Source: Polyangiaceae bacterium
GTDB taxonomy: Bacteria; Myxococcota_A; Polyangia; Polyangiales; Polyangiaceae
DNA: 64,000 bases
Reading direction: 5' to 3'
Assembly (NCBI GenBank): GCA_016715885.1
Contig: JADJXL010000005.1
Coordinates: 145,626-209,625 of the forward strand
A program made the position numbers and the translations under genes. Shown one piece after another: positions 18,122 through 28,700 of the stretch (within the stretch, counting starts at the first letter, position 1; each line of letters begins with the position of its first letter). The notes below the pieces were generated by a model, which saw only the letters and a list, made by a program, of their open reading frames with translations, was not told where the DNA came from and made no database searches.

Positions 18122-18997
18122 TTATTTTCCCATGATTTCATCCACGGTCAGACTGCGTTGAAACAGCTCTTCGACAGTCCGTATGGGGATGCCGCAAGGG
18201 GGGCGAATGTAGCGCGCATTTTGATGATCGTCGGCGGAAACGGTCCAGGTCTTGCGGTGCTCTTGGGCAAATTCGAGAAATCGCTTCGCCACGTCACCTC
18301 GATGGCGTGACGTGTACACTTCGATCCCTCGGGCATAATGCAACGCACGTTCGGTTCGCTGTTTGTCGCGGTACCGACCTGGGTGCGCGATGACGTCGAA
18401 TGCACCATCGGCGCGAATGTATTCCATGGCTTCTTCCGGGGTCCAGCCGAAGAGCTCGCGGTCCTTTTCCCAAAACGATACGTGGTGAATGCGAAACGCA
18501 TCGAAAAGGTCCGGGCGCCTATTCGAAATGCGATCGATCATCGATTGAAGCGCCGGGAAATCTTCATTGGGCAGCGCCTCGAGCGTCGTGTCTGGATCGA
18601 TGGCCAAGCGGTCGTTTTCGGGTAGCGACGACAGCCATTCCAAGACAAACGTCTTCCATCGGTTTTGTACGCGTAACCCCCGCGCGTAGAGCGCCGTGCG
18701 AAAGAGGCGTGATGGCTGGACGAACGCCGGTGGAAAATACGCGAGGACGTGGAATTGTTCCGCTTCCGCCGTCCCAAAGTGTAGAAAACTCGTGACTTCC
18801 ACAGCCGGTAGAAACCACATTCCAGCGCGTCTTGCCGCCATTGCTGCGATGGGAACGCCGGTGAGCACGTCGTGGTCCGCGACGGCGCACAGGCGCATGC
18901 CAATGCTGCGTCGGTAGTCGACATATTCCTCGGGCGTGGCGCGACCATCCGAAAATCGAGTGTGCCCGTGCAGATCCGCGGCGATGTCCACATCCAT
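18122..18997 (-). CDS. PHP-domain metal-dependent phosphoesterase
   Basis: The 291-residue protein carries the PHP metal ligands: ADLHGHTRFSDG near the N-terminus, ADHD (about 41-44), AVEVT with the Glu, and IAHPGRY near residue 210. The last motif is SADDHQ rather than the more common SDxH. PHP proteins of this type hydrolyse nucleoside or histidinol phosphates or small RNAs; the substrate here is unknown. No signal peptide, so cytoplasmic. It is probably the second gene behind the lipoprotein gene at 20137, 18 bp away. Confidence 0.85.
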   Translation of the reverse strand: MDVDIAADLHGHTRFSDGRATPEEYVDYRRSIGMRLCAVADHDVLTGVPIAAMAARRAGMWFLPAVEVTSFLHFGTAEAEQFHVLAYFPPAFVQPSRLFRTALYARGLRVQNRWKTFVLEWLSSLPENDRLAIDPDTTLEALPNEDFPALQSMIDRISNRRPDLFDAFRIHHVSFWEKDRELFGWTPEEAMEYIRADGAFDVIAHPGRYRDKQRTERALHYARGIEVYTSRHRGDVAKRFLEFAQEHRKTWTVSADDHQNARYIRPPCGIPIRTVEELFQRSLTVDEIMGK

Positions 18998-19015
18998 GGC
19001 GGCTCGGGACCTCGA

Positions 19016-20137
19016 TTACCTGTTGTCGATGCCGAATTCGTAATTGGCGAAAGGTTGTCCGCCCGGATTGTCGTATTTATCGGCCTTGAGGACCTTCTCT
19101 CCGTCGGCATACCACTTGGTTACATTGGGCACCGCGGGATAATTGGCCACGACGTAGGTACGCACGTGGACGTACAGCGCCATGCGCATGGCTTTTGCGG
19201 GAATTTCGAGGTTCGATTCGTAGGAGGTGCGGCCCGCGCCCAGCACGCGGGAATTTTTATTGGCTGTCAAAGGTGCTTCGGGGCGCCAATCTTGTCCGTC
19301 ATCGAAATACACCGCGATCCCGACGTCGTGTTCGATGGTTCCGTACACCGGCACATCGAGTTGGCCAAACCGCCCGCTCGTCAACTGCGTTCCAATTTGT
19401 CGATCGATGGTGGAAGCATCCACGAGCCAATCGGCGCGCCAATCGCTGTATGCAAAAAGAATGGACGAACCTGCGACCGGGTCGTCGCCTTCGATCACGC
19501 GCTGCCGGAACGCGAGGGCCGTGTCGAAAAGGACGGTCTTCGTGGGCAATTCGCCGCCAAAAACCGGCTGGGAAACGAATTGATTTTGCTCGAGCGTGAG
19601 CATGCTATTGTCCATTGAATCGACGATCGTCATGGCAAACTGCAGCTCGTCCGCCTTGTCCGGCATCGTCGCGACGGTCGTCAAAGCGCGCAGCGAAAAA
19701 ACATCGGAGCCTTTCCAGGAAACCGTTTCCACATCGAATGTCGAAAATGGTTTGCCCTTGTCGATGGCCGTCATTGAAATGGTTGCTTTCAGCGCCTGAA
19801 GCTGCTCGAGCGTCGGCGTAGGACTTCCGGGATGCAGCCAATCCCAGAGCGTGAGTGCAGGAATGTCGAAAGAAAGCTTCTGGCCGACGCGAAGAAATTC
19901 GTCCGTCGTGGAGCTCGCAATGACGAAATCGATCGATTGACCAGCCCCGGGCCACCCCGAAATGTCAAAGGTCACATCGCCGCCCTTGAAGGCCGGCTGC
20001 ATCCCTTGAATGTCGTCCGTTTCAATGGGCAATTCGGGAGCCGCTTCCCCGCAACCCGCCCCAAGGGCCGCGGCTGCGGTCATGCCACCCATCACCGCAA
20101 TTTGCGTTCCTACGCGCTGCACTCGCACCTTGAACAT
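19016..20137 (-). CDS. Hypothetical lipoprotein
   Basis: ATG 20137 is preceded by GAGGGTG at suitable spacing; the signal ends in ALGAGC. The mature part of about 345 residues is beta-rich and predicted secreted, with no recognised family. It contains two segments with alternating hydrophobic residues (VTFDISGWPGAG and FDTALAFRQRV) that suggest a beta sandwich. It is divergent from the GH13/radical SAM gene (66 bp between starts) and is followed by the PHP gene. Confidence 0.75.
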   Translation of the reverse strand: MFKVRVQRVGTQIAVMGGMTAAAALGAGCGEAAPELPIETDDIQGMQPAFKGGDVTFDISGWPGAGQSIDFVIASSTTDEFLRVGQKLSFDIPALTLWDWLHPGSPTPTLEQLQALKATISMTAIDKGKPFSTFDVETVSWKGSDVFSLRALTTVATMPDKADELQFAMTIVDSMDNSMLTLEQNQFVSQPVFGGELPTKTVLFDTALAFRQRVIEGDDPVAGSSILFAYSDWRADWLVDASTIDRQIGTQLTSGRFGQLDVPVYGTIEHDVGIAVYFDDGQDWRPEAPLTANKNSRVLGAGRTSYESNLEIPAKAMRMALYVHVRTYVVANYPAVPNVTKWYADGEKVLKADKYDNPGGQPFANYEFGIDNR

Positions 20138-20202
20138 CTCGCACCCTCGTGTCATGAGCCGAAAAGCAGACCCGACATCGAAGATGCCCGATACGTTCGG
20201 GG

Positions 20203-23200
20203 ATGCAAGAAAATATGTTACCGCCCCGCCCAATGAAATCCCACCGCCCCGTCGAGCTGCGTGTGAGCGCCAAGGGGCCGTTCGGAAAAGTGCCGAACAT
20301 TGCCGTGGCAGGGGAAATCAGCGCGTGGGACATGCCGCTCGACGTAGCCGTGAAGCTCGACGACGATGGTATCGCGCGCGGTTCGCTCACGTTGATGCTG
20401 CCTCCGGGAATGTATGCATACAAACTTCTCGTCGATGGCGAGTGGACCATTGACGACGAGGCTCTGCGAACGCGTTCCGAAAACAAGCGACGCAATCATG
20501 TGCTGTCGGTGGAAGGCACGCCCGAGCCCATTCTGTTTGCACCCGGAGCGCCTTGGATTGCCGCAATGGACCGTGGAGGCGTGCGCGTCGTGGCTGCATT
20601 GCGATTTGGGCACGGGGATTCGGTTTCGGTATTGTGGCAGGAACCAGCGGACAATGGTGAGCATTCGACGGAAATGGTGCGCGTTGCCGAAGAGGACGAA
20701 CATTGCATTTTCGAGGCGCGCTTGCCGATTTCGTCGGGAAAAGTGCGATTGCGATTCGAGCTGGATGATGGGCGCCTGATTGGCGATGAACAAGGCGGGC
20801 CCATTCATTGGGAAGCTCCGCCCGATACGACGCCAGCGTGGTGGCACAATGCCGTCGTGTATACCATTTTCGTCGATCGTTTTCGGCCGCGCGTATTGCA
20901 TTCGAAATGGGCGCGCGATCCAGGGCCGCAAAAATATGCCGGCGGGCACCTCGATGGAGTGACCCACGCGCTCCACATGCTTGCTGAAATGGGCGTGAAC
21001 GTCGTTTACTTGACGCCCATTCACGAGGGAGCGAATTGTCATCGTTACGATATCGTGGATCCGTTTCGAGTCGATCCGCGGCTCGGCGGAGAACCAGCTC
21101 TGCAGCGATTGCTCGAAGCAGCGCATGCATTGGGAATGCGAATCGCGCTCGATTTTACGTGTTCCCATGCAGGTACGGGGTTTCCTCCGTACGAGGATGT
21201 CAAGCAAAACGGCCCTGCGTCACGATATGCGTCGTGGTTTTTGTGGACGAACGACAGGACGACGCTTCGTCATTACGGAACACGTTCGGACGCTCCACTT
21301 TTCAATTTATACGATCCCGAAGTGCGTGCATATTTTATTGAATTGGTTCGGCGATCCGCCGAACGCGGTGTCGATGCGCTGCGTTTGGATGCGGCGGCCG
21401 ACGTGCCTTTCGATCTGGCCCGCGAATTTCGCCGAGTTTTCCGCGAGCTGCGCCCCGATGGTGTGGTATTCGGCGAATTCGTCCATTTGCATGCGTATCG
21501 TTTCATCGCCGAAGAAGCCGGCGATGCTGCAACAGAATTCGGCTTTTTCGACGCCGTCACGCCTTTTCTTGCATATGGCGCCGTGGACGGCGCCGAGGTC
21601 GCTCGGCGATTGCGCGTGATCGAACGGGAACGAGGTGCCCCCGCATTTCGTGCGCTTCGTTTTTTGTGCACGCACGACCATCCGCGTCTGGCAACGCTCG
21701 CGCGATTACGCGGCCGAATGCACGTCGTGCCGCTCGGTTTTTTGATGCTTTTTACATTGCCGGGCATCCCCGTGCTGCTTTACGGCGAAGAGCTGGGGCT
21801 TTATGCGGATCGGCCGGAACAAACCATTGAACACGTTTGGCCGGATCGCATGCCCATGCCATGGCCTGCCGATGAAGCGATATCGGAAACGCCACTGCGG
21901 GACGTCATTACGACGCTCGAGGCTCTTCGCCGAACGACCCCGGCGCTTCTCGAAGGTGAATTGTCGTTCGTTCATGGGGAAGGTGGCGTGCTCGTATATC
22001 GTCGCGAGGCTTCTGGCGACGTGATTGACATTGCGCTGAACACGGGGCCCGATGAGCTCGACGTGATGCTCGACGATGAAGCTTTTCCCGAAACGGAATT
22101 GCTTTTCCGTGTGGGCCGAGCGTCGCTCGACGGAATGCGAGCGCGTCTTGGAATGGGTGCGGGTGTCGTCGTACGTCGCCGGGTTGCGCAGGCTCGGCAC
22201 AAACTGCACATTGCGGGCAATGCGGTCTTGCGTGATCGCGACTTCGTATCGAGTGCGCAGCAGGTTCAATCGCGACCGAGCCGTCTCGATTTGGCCATTA
22301 CCGAGCGATGCAATTTGCGTTGCGCGCATTGCATCACGCATGCGCCCGCGCGTACCGCGTTGCGCGAGGCACGTGAATGGTCACCGTGGCTGCTCGATCG
22401 TATTCGCGACGATCTCGCATTTGCGGAACATTTTGCATTCGTGCATGGTGGTGAGAGCCTCGTGTCCCCGATGCTCGTCCCGGTGCTCGATGCCATTCGA
22501 AAGGCGCGCTCGGGGCTTTCGACGATGGTGCATTTGTTGACCAATGGCGTGCTTTTGTCGGCAAAAATCGCGGAGGATCTCGCTTTGCGCGGCGTGCGAT
22601 CGATATCGGTGTCGCTCGATGGCGCGACCGCCGGTGTGAACGATGCCATTCGAGAAGGAGGGCGATTTCATCAAGTCGTGGAGAACGTGCGGGAAGTCGT
22701 CAAATTGCGCAATGAAAAGCAGCTCGATTTGCGTCTGGGCATTTCCACCGTGGTATTGTCGCAAAACGTCTCCGAGCTCGAAACGCTGGTCGATTTGTGT
22801 GTGGAATTGGGCATCGACTGGCTGAAGCTGGAAGAAGTGGTCCCGGTGAATGCATTTGCAGCCAAGTCGCTCGTGCGGTTGGACGGTGGGTTTGCCGCGG
22901 ACGCGGTTCGCGCGGCGTGCGCGCGCGGCATTTCGCGAGGTCTCGTCATGGTGGATCACTCGATCGAGCGCCCGATATGGCGGTGCCGGTTGGAGGGTGA
23001 TCCAGCGGGACGAATGTTTCTCGAAGCGGATGGTTTTGCAAACCGCGCGGTCATTCATTCATGTCGAGCGCCCTGGGAAATCGCGTGTATCGAAGCGAAT
23101 GGCGATGTTCGTATGGGGCACTTTTTTGGTCCCATGCTTGGAAACGTGGTCGAAGCGCCCTTGATGACGTTGTGGAATGGCCCGGCAGCCGTCGATGCAC

Positions 23201-23283
23201 GTCGAGCAGCCATGGCAAGCCGATTGTGCAAGGAGGGACCGGTCATTTGCTCGACCATGGATGGCTCAGGGCTGTCGAGGTGA
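20203..23283 (+). CDS. Fusion of GH13 alpha-amylase-like domain and radical SAM domain
   Basis: One uninterrupted 1026-residue frame. Residues about 15-105 resemble a CBM48/AMPK glycogen-binding domain. The GH13 barrel (about 210-600) has region I DFTCSH (317-322), region II ALRLDAA with nucleophile D397, region III FGEF with acid/base E425, and region IV THDH with H491-D492, so the triad is complete. From about 690 a radical SAM domain begins: CNLRCAHC (703-710) binds the 4Fe-4S cluster, VSLDGA is the downstream strand, and a SPASM-like C-terminal part has further cysteines (SCRAPW, AC, LCKEG, IC). No signal peptide. The GH13 part points to glucan or trehalose-type chemistry; the radical SAM part to peptide or sugar modification. 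The fusion is unusual and its product cannot be named. Confidence 0.9.
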   Translation: MQENMLPPRPMKSHRPVELRVSAKGPFGKVPNIAVAGEISAWDMPLDVAVKLDDDGIARGSLTLMLPPGMYAYKLLVDGEWTIDDEALRTRSENKRRNHVLSVEGTPEPILFAPGAPWIAAMDRGGVRVVAALRFGHGDSVSVLWQEPADNGEHSTEMVRVAEEDEHCIFEARLPISSGKVRLRFELDDGRLIGDEQGGPIHWEAPPDTTPAWWHNAVVYTIFVDRFRPRVLHSKWARDPGPQKYAGGHLDGVTHALHMLAEMGVNVVYLTPIHEGANCHRYDIVDPFRVDPRLGGEPALQRLLEAAHALGMRIALDFTCSHAGTGFPPYEDVKQNGPASRYASWFLWTNDRTTLRHYGTRSDAPLFNLYDPEVRAYFIELVRRSAERGVDALRLDAAADVPFDLAREFRRVFRELRPDGVVFGEFVHLHAYRFIAEEAGDAATEFGFFDAVTPFLAYGAVDGAEVARRLRVIERERGAPAFRALRFLCTHDHPRLATLARLRGRMHVVPLGFLMLFTLPGIPVLLYGEELGLYADRPEQTIEHVWPDRMPMPWPADEAISETPLRDVITTLEALRRTTPALLEGELSFVHGEGGVLVYRREASGDVIDIALNTGPDELDVMLDDEAFPETELLFRVGRASLDGMRARLGMGAGVVVRRRVAQARHKLHIAGNAVLRDRDFVSSAQQVQSRPSRLDLAITERCNLRCAHCITHAPARTALREAREWSPWLLDRIRDDLAFAEHFAFVHGGESLVSPMLVPVLDAIRKARSGLSTMVHLLTNGVLLSAKIAEDLALRGVRSISVSLDGATAGVNDAIREGGRFHQVVENVREVVKLRNEKQLDLRLGISTVVLSQNVSELETLVDLCVELGIDWLKLEEVVPVNAFAAKSLVRLDGGFAADAVRAACARGISRGLVMVDHSIERPIWRCRLEGDPAGRMFLEADGFANRAVIHSCRAPWEIACIEANGDVRMGHFFGPMLGNVVEAPLMTLWNGPAAVDARRAAMASRLCKEGPVICSTMDGSGLSR

Positions 23284-23405
23284 GAAAGTGGAACGTGACG
23301 GCGAAAAAATCCCGACTGCAATCCTCGATATTTGGTGCGCGCGTTTGTACATCGTCGTATCATCGGTGACCGCCCGTTCCGCTCGTCCTTCGAGGTGACC
23401 ACGCC

Positions 23406-25613
23406 ATGCTTCCCATTCGACAGCTTGTTCAAACGGCAATTTGTGCGGCGTTCGTTGCTGGTTGTGGGGCGCCTCTATCAAAGGGCCCGTCGCCTAGCCT
23501 GCGCCTGCGGCACATCGTGCTCTACCAAAATGGCCTCGGCTATTTCGAGCGCACCGGAAGCTTGACGTCCGATAGGCTTGCGCTGCGGTTTCGTGAGCGT
23601 GAAGTGGACGATGTGCTCAAAAGCGTCGTCGTCGTCGAGCAAGGGCTTGGTCCGAACGACACGCCGTCGACCGTGAGTGCAATGCTGCCGCGGTCGGGCA
23701 GGGCCGAGGGCCTCGAAGAACCGACCGAGCTCGAGCTCGTGTTTTCGCCGCGGCCGAGCCGTCCCGTTTCCATTGCGTATGCCGTTCCCACGGCGGCGTG
23801 GAAAGCGACCTATCGAATCATATTGCCTGCAAAAGATCAGAAAGAACGTCGTGCACTTCTCCAAGCGTGGGCACTCATTGATAATGTCGGTGATGAAGAT
23901 TGGGAAGATGTCCGCGTCACGCTTGCGACGGGCGCGCCTCTGTCGTATGCGTCCGACCTGCGTTCTCCGACGATGATGCAGCGTCCGGAGCTGAAGGGCA
24001 TTTACGGTCCGCAAACGGGAGCGACGGGTCCGGTGTATGCGGAGCACGTTGCGCAAAAGGATACCGATGCCGATGGCATTCTCGATCAATACGACGCATG
24101 TCCGAACGAAGGTGGTGCGGCGAATTTCGATCCCCGACAAACCGGTTGTCCGCGTTTGGTTCGGGTGACGGAGAGCAGCATTCAAATCATTCAGCATGTG
24201 GAGTTCGATAAGGGATCGGATGTGGTTCAGGCGGCGAGCAGGCCCATCGTCGACCAAGTTGCCCAGGTGCTTTTGGACCACCCAGAGATTGCGGTGCTCG
24301 AATTGCAAGGGCACACGTCGTCGGATGAGCCATTGGCGGCGGATTTGGGAATGCGGCGCGCGCGGGCCGTGCAGACGCTATTGAGGGGGCGTGGGGTTTC
24401 TTCGGCGAGGCTCACGGTGCGCACGTATGGTGCCGACATGCCCATTGCAGCGAATACGACGGACGAGGGACGGCGCAAGAACCGACGGGTTTCTTTCGTG
24501 ATCGCCGAGCGCGTGAGCGGTAAGGACAAATCTCGCGAATCGGCTGTCGTTACGCCTGAAGGGCTTGCGCGTGTGCCCGAAGCGACGAGCACGGTGGATG
24601 CATCGAGTGGCACGTATCGATACGAAATTGCCAATGCCGTCACGCTTCCAAAGAAATCGTCGGCGCTGATTACGCTCATCAATCGCCCGATGGATGGCGA
24701 CGACGTGCTTCTTTTTCGTCCCGACCCGGCAGCTCCGCAGAGTGCGAAGCACCCATTTCGAGCAGCAGAAATCCTGAACAATAGCGACATTGGGCTTCAG
24801 CCTGGATCGGTGTCGATCTTTTCCGGCGGGACGTTCGTGGGTGAAGGCGTGATTACGCGGCTTCTGCCCGGTGAACGGTCGACGATTCCTTATGCGGTGG
24901 ATACTTCGACGAGCGTTCGCGTGACGGGTATTTCCTTGGACGAACCGGTGCGTATCGTGGCGCTTGCGCGTGGACTGCTCAGGGTGACCGATCGAAGTAG
25001 GTTCGTCACGTCCTACGATATCACGCCTGGCCATAACGTGCCGAATACACTCGTGATTCGGCATCCGAGGCGGTTGGGGTACGAGGCATTCAAGCTGCCG
25101 GAGGGGACCGAAACGACGCCGGAAGCGTATTTCATTCGTTTACCCGTGGCTGCGCAGAAGCCATTGCGCATCGATATTGAAGAGGCACGACCCGTCGAGC
25201 GGCAATGGGTGCTGCTGACGGCTGATGGCGAAAAGCTTTCGCTTTATGTGCGTGGGTCGCAGTTGTCTCCGGAGCTTCAAAAGAAGATGGATCGCATCGT
25301 GGCATTGCGTAAGCTTCTCGGGACGACGGAAGATGCGCTCGCGCGGATTCGTGAAAAGCGTTCCGATTCGGCGGAGCGTGCGGCAGAGCTGCGTGAAAGT
25401 ATCAAAACGATCGAGAAAACGGCGGGGGCGGCGACGCTTCGCAAATTGCTCTTGGATCGGCTCGCCGATGTCACGAAGCAGCTCGACGACATGGCCGTGG
25501 AAATCGCCAAAAAGGGTGACGAAGCGGCGCTTGCGCGCGCGGAGCTCGACGATGCCGTGCGAGATCTCGTCATTGAAGAACAGGTGGCGCCAGCGCCTGC
25601 AGCGTCCAAGTAA
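23406..25613 (+). CDS. DUF4139-family lipoprotein with inserted TSP3 and OmpA-like domains
   Basis: The signal ends in AAFVAGC. Residues about 30-200 and 420-735 match the two parts of DUF4139/mucoidy-inhibitor A-like proteins (YAVPTAAWKATYRI, later NNSDIGLQPGSVSIF and a C-terminal coiled coil). Between them lie a calcium-binding thrombospondin type 3-like motif (DTDADGILDQYDACPNE) and a complete OmpA C-terminal domain (VEFDKGSDVV to GRRKNRRVSFVI), which would hold peptidoglycan. This makes a wall-tethered envelope protein. The combination in a single chain is not a common layout. Stand-alone gene with 120-180 bp flanks. Confidence 0.85.
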   Translation: MLPIRQLVQTAICAAFVAGCGAPLSKGPSPSLRLRHIVLYQNGLGYFERTGSLTSDRLALRFREREVDDVLKSVVVVEQGLGPNDTPSTVSAMLPRSGRAEGLEEPTELELVFSPRPSRPVSIAYAVPTAAWKATYRIILPAKDQKERRALLQAWALIDNVGDEDWEDVRVTLATGAPLSYASDLRSPTMMQRPELKGIYGPQTGATGPVYAEHVAQKDTDADGILDQYDACPNEGGAANFDPRQTGCPRLVRVTESSIQIIQHVEFDKGSDVVQAASRPIVDQVAQVLLDHPEIAVLELQGHTSSDEPLAADLGMRRARAVQTLLRGRGVSSARLTVRTYGADMPIAANTTDEGRRKNRRVSFVIAERVSGKDKSRESAVVTPEGLARVPEATSTVDASSGTYRYEIANAVTLPKKSSALITLINRPMDGDDVLLFRPDPAAPQSAKHPFRAAEILNNSDIGLQPGSVSIFSGGTFVGEGVITRLLPGERSTIPYAVDTSTSVRVTGISLDEPVRIVALARGLLRVTDRSRFVTSYDITPGHNVPNTLVIRHPRRLGYEAFKLPEGTETTPEAYFIRLPVAAQKPLRIDIEEARPVERQWVLLTADGEKLSLYVRGSQLSPELQKKMDRIVALRKLLGTTEDALARIREKRSDSAERAAELRESIKTIEKTAGAATLRKLLLDRLADVTKQLDDMAVEIAKKGDEAALARAELDDAVRDLVIEEQVAPAPAASK

Positions 25614-25796
25614 AACAGGCCCCGGCCGTTGATGAGTGAAGCAATATTTCGACGCTCGTCGTGTAGGTCGATGTGTTGGGTATTGCCGGTGACGCTGCGG
25701 TGGGCGTGGAATCGATCGCCCTGGCTGATTTTTGATCGCTCCGCTTGGCCGCTGTGGTAGAGGCGCGACCCGGACGTAAGCAGAGGTTCAGGACAA

Positions 25797-28700
25797 ATGC
25801 GCAGGACAACCAGATTTTTCTTTGCAGCCGCAGCGCTCTCGCTGAGCGGCATGGGCTGTGAGCTGATCGCAACGGTCGACCGATCGCAGATCGATCAAGG
25901 GGCGGGTGGCGACGCCGGAAAAGGTGGCGACGCGGTTAGCAGCTCGAGCAGCTCGAGCAGCTCGAGCGGCGGCGGCATGGGCGGCGGCGGTGGCATGGGC
26001 GGAGGCGGCATGGGCGGCGGCGGCATGGGCGGCGGCGGCATGGGTGGCGGCGGCATGGGTGGCGCCGGTGGCGGCGGCATGGGTGGCGGCGGCATGGGTG
26101 GCGGCGGCATGGGCGGCGCCGGTGGCGGCGGCATGGGCGGCGGCGGCATGGGTGGCGCCGGTGGCGGCGGCATGGGTGGCGGCGGCATGGGTGGCGGCGG
26201 AATGCCGTGCCAAATGCCCACGGATTGCCCTGCGACGGGGAGCGAATGCATCACGGCGACGTGTGACGCTGGCACGTGCGGCACGACGTTCGTCGCCGAC
26301 GGCACTGCGGTTTCTTCGCAAACGGCAGGGAATTGCAAAGTCGATCAATGCGATGGCGCAGGTAACGTCGTGACGGTCGACGACGACACGGATGTGCCCG
26401 ATGATCAAAACGATTGCACGGCCGATAGCTGCAAGACCGGCGCTCCGCAACATGATCCGCTCGTGGCGGGGACGATGTGCGGCGCCGCAATGGACCTCGT
26501 TTGTGACGGTATGGGCAATTGCGTCGGCTGTAACATGCCGACGGATTGTCCCGGCGATGATACGGAATGCCAAACGCGCACGTGCGACGCTGGCGTTTGC
26601 GGCGTATCGAACGCAGCGCAAGGCACCGTGCTGCAAGCTCAAACGCCGAATGATTGCAAGACGGCGACGTGCAACGGCGACGGCGGCGTGACGGATACGT
26701 TCGACGGGACGGACTTGCCCGCGGATGACACCGATGCATGCACTGTCGCGGCATGCGATGAGCAAAACGGGCCCGTGCAGAACCCGATTTCCATCGACGA
26801 CAACGATGCATGTACGGCGGACGCGTGTGATCCGATGACGGGCGTGTCGCATACGCCAGTCAATGTCGACGACAACAATGCATGTACGGCGGATGCGTGC
26901 GATCCGATGACGGGCGTGTCGCATACGCCAGTCAATGTCGACGACAACAATGCATGTACGGCGGATGCGTGCGATCCGATGACGGGCGTGTCGCATACGC
27001 CGATAAGCCCGGACGACAACAACGCGTGCACGACGGATAGCTGCGATCCGATGACGGGCGTGTCGCATACGCCAGTCAATGTCGACGACAACAATGCATG
27101 TACGGCGGATGCGTGCGATCCGATGACGGGCGTGTCGCATACGCCGGTCAACATCGACGACGGCAATCAATGCACCACCGATGCGTGCGATCCAATGACG
27201 GGCGTGTCGCATACGAATTTGCCCTCGGGCACGATGTGCACTCAAAATGGCGGCACGGAGTGCGACGGTAACGGCAACTGCATCACGCCAGCTCAGTGCA
27301 TGCTGCCGAGCGATTGTCCTGGCATGGATACGGAATGCCAAACACGAACGTGTAACGGCGGAATGTGCGGCTTCGACTACGCGCCTGCCGGCACGCTCGT
27401 CGTCAGCCAAACTGCCGGGGATTGTCAGGTCAATCAGTGCAATGGCTCGGGCGTCATCGTGTCGGTCGCCGACAATGCCGATGTGCCCGCGGACGACGGC
27501 AACGATTGCACCGACGACACCTGCAATGCAGGCGTTCCCGTGCATTCGCCCAAGACAGTCGACACGGCATGCAACTCGGGTGGCGGCACTGTCTGCAATG
27601 CGACGGGGCAATGCGTCCAGTGCAACACGGCGGTTCAATGCGGCGTGGATACGGCATGCCAAACCCATACGTGTAACGCAGGGACGTGCGGCGTCAACAA
27701 TGCGCCGAGCGGCACGATCGTTGCCGACCCGATGGCAGGCGATTGTGCATCTGATCAATGCGACGGAGCCGGTGGCCTGATTATGAATGCCACCGATGAC
27801 GCCGATCTCCCGATCGACGGCAACCAATGCACCGACGACGTCTGTACGATGGGCATGCCGTCGAATCCGCCGTCCGCTCCAGCAACCGCATGCAACCAAG
27901 ATGGCGGCTCGCTTTGCGATGGCGCGAGCTCGTGCGTCGAATGTCTCGTGGCGGATACGTGTCCCGGTATGGATACGGAATGCCAAACCCGGACGTGCCA
28001 GTTGGGAGCATGTGATTTCGCTTTCGCCCCTGCGGGTACGCTGACGAGCACTCAAGCGCCCGGTGACTGCCAGCAGAATCAATGCGACGGTGCTGGCGTC
28101 GAGGTGAGCGCTGACGACGATACCGACGTGCCCATCGCTGGCGATGAATGTACTATCGGCGTTTGCAATGCGGGCGCTCCCTCTATCATTGCGGCGCCAC
28201 CCGGAACGCCGTGCACGATGGGCGGCACCGAATGCGATGGCAATGGCGTGTGCATCACGCCGACGACCGTCTCGGTCGTGGCCACCATGCCGACCGATGG
28301 CGGCATGCCCGAAGCGTCGAAGGCCATATCGGTGACGTTTTCGACGGCGATGGACGGCGCCACGTTGACCGGACAAACCATCGCAGGCCCGTGCACCGGT
28401 TCGATCCAGGTTTCACTGGACAATTTCGCGAGCTGCATTGCGTTCTCGTCGGCGCTCGCGACGATGTCCGCCGGAGATACCGTGGCGACATTGACGGCCG
28501 CGCCCGGAATGCTCGTCAACCGCGTCTACAAGATCCGCGTCACCACGGCGGCCACGAGCGCGCTGGGCGCTCCGCTCGACATGGAACACGTGCACCCGAA
28601 TGGCTTTCTGACGACGAGCCCGAATCTGTGTAATGATTCGGTCGTCATCAGCCAAGTGTACGGTGGGGGTGGAAACGCGGGCGCCACCTACACACACGAC

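Noticed and set aside
26793..27224. CRISPR array
   Set aside because: The 72-bp repeats are contiguous with no unique spacers and stay in a coding frame.
25788..28376. 862-codon open frame on the minus strand
   Set aside because: It is the mirror of the Cys-rich lipoprotein gene; the Arg/Ala/His-rich low-complexity product has no domain, and the plus-strand frame has a lipoprotein signal and repeats.
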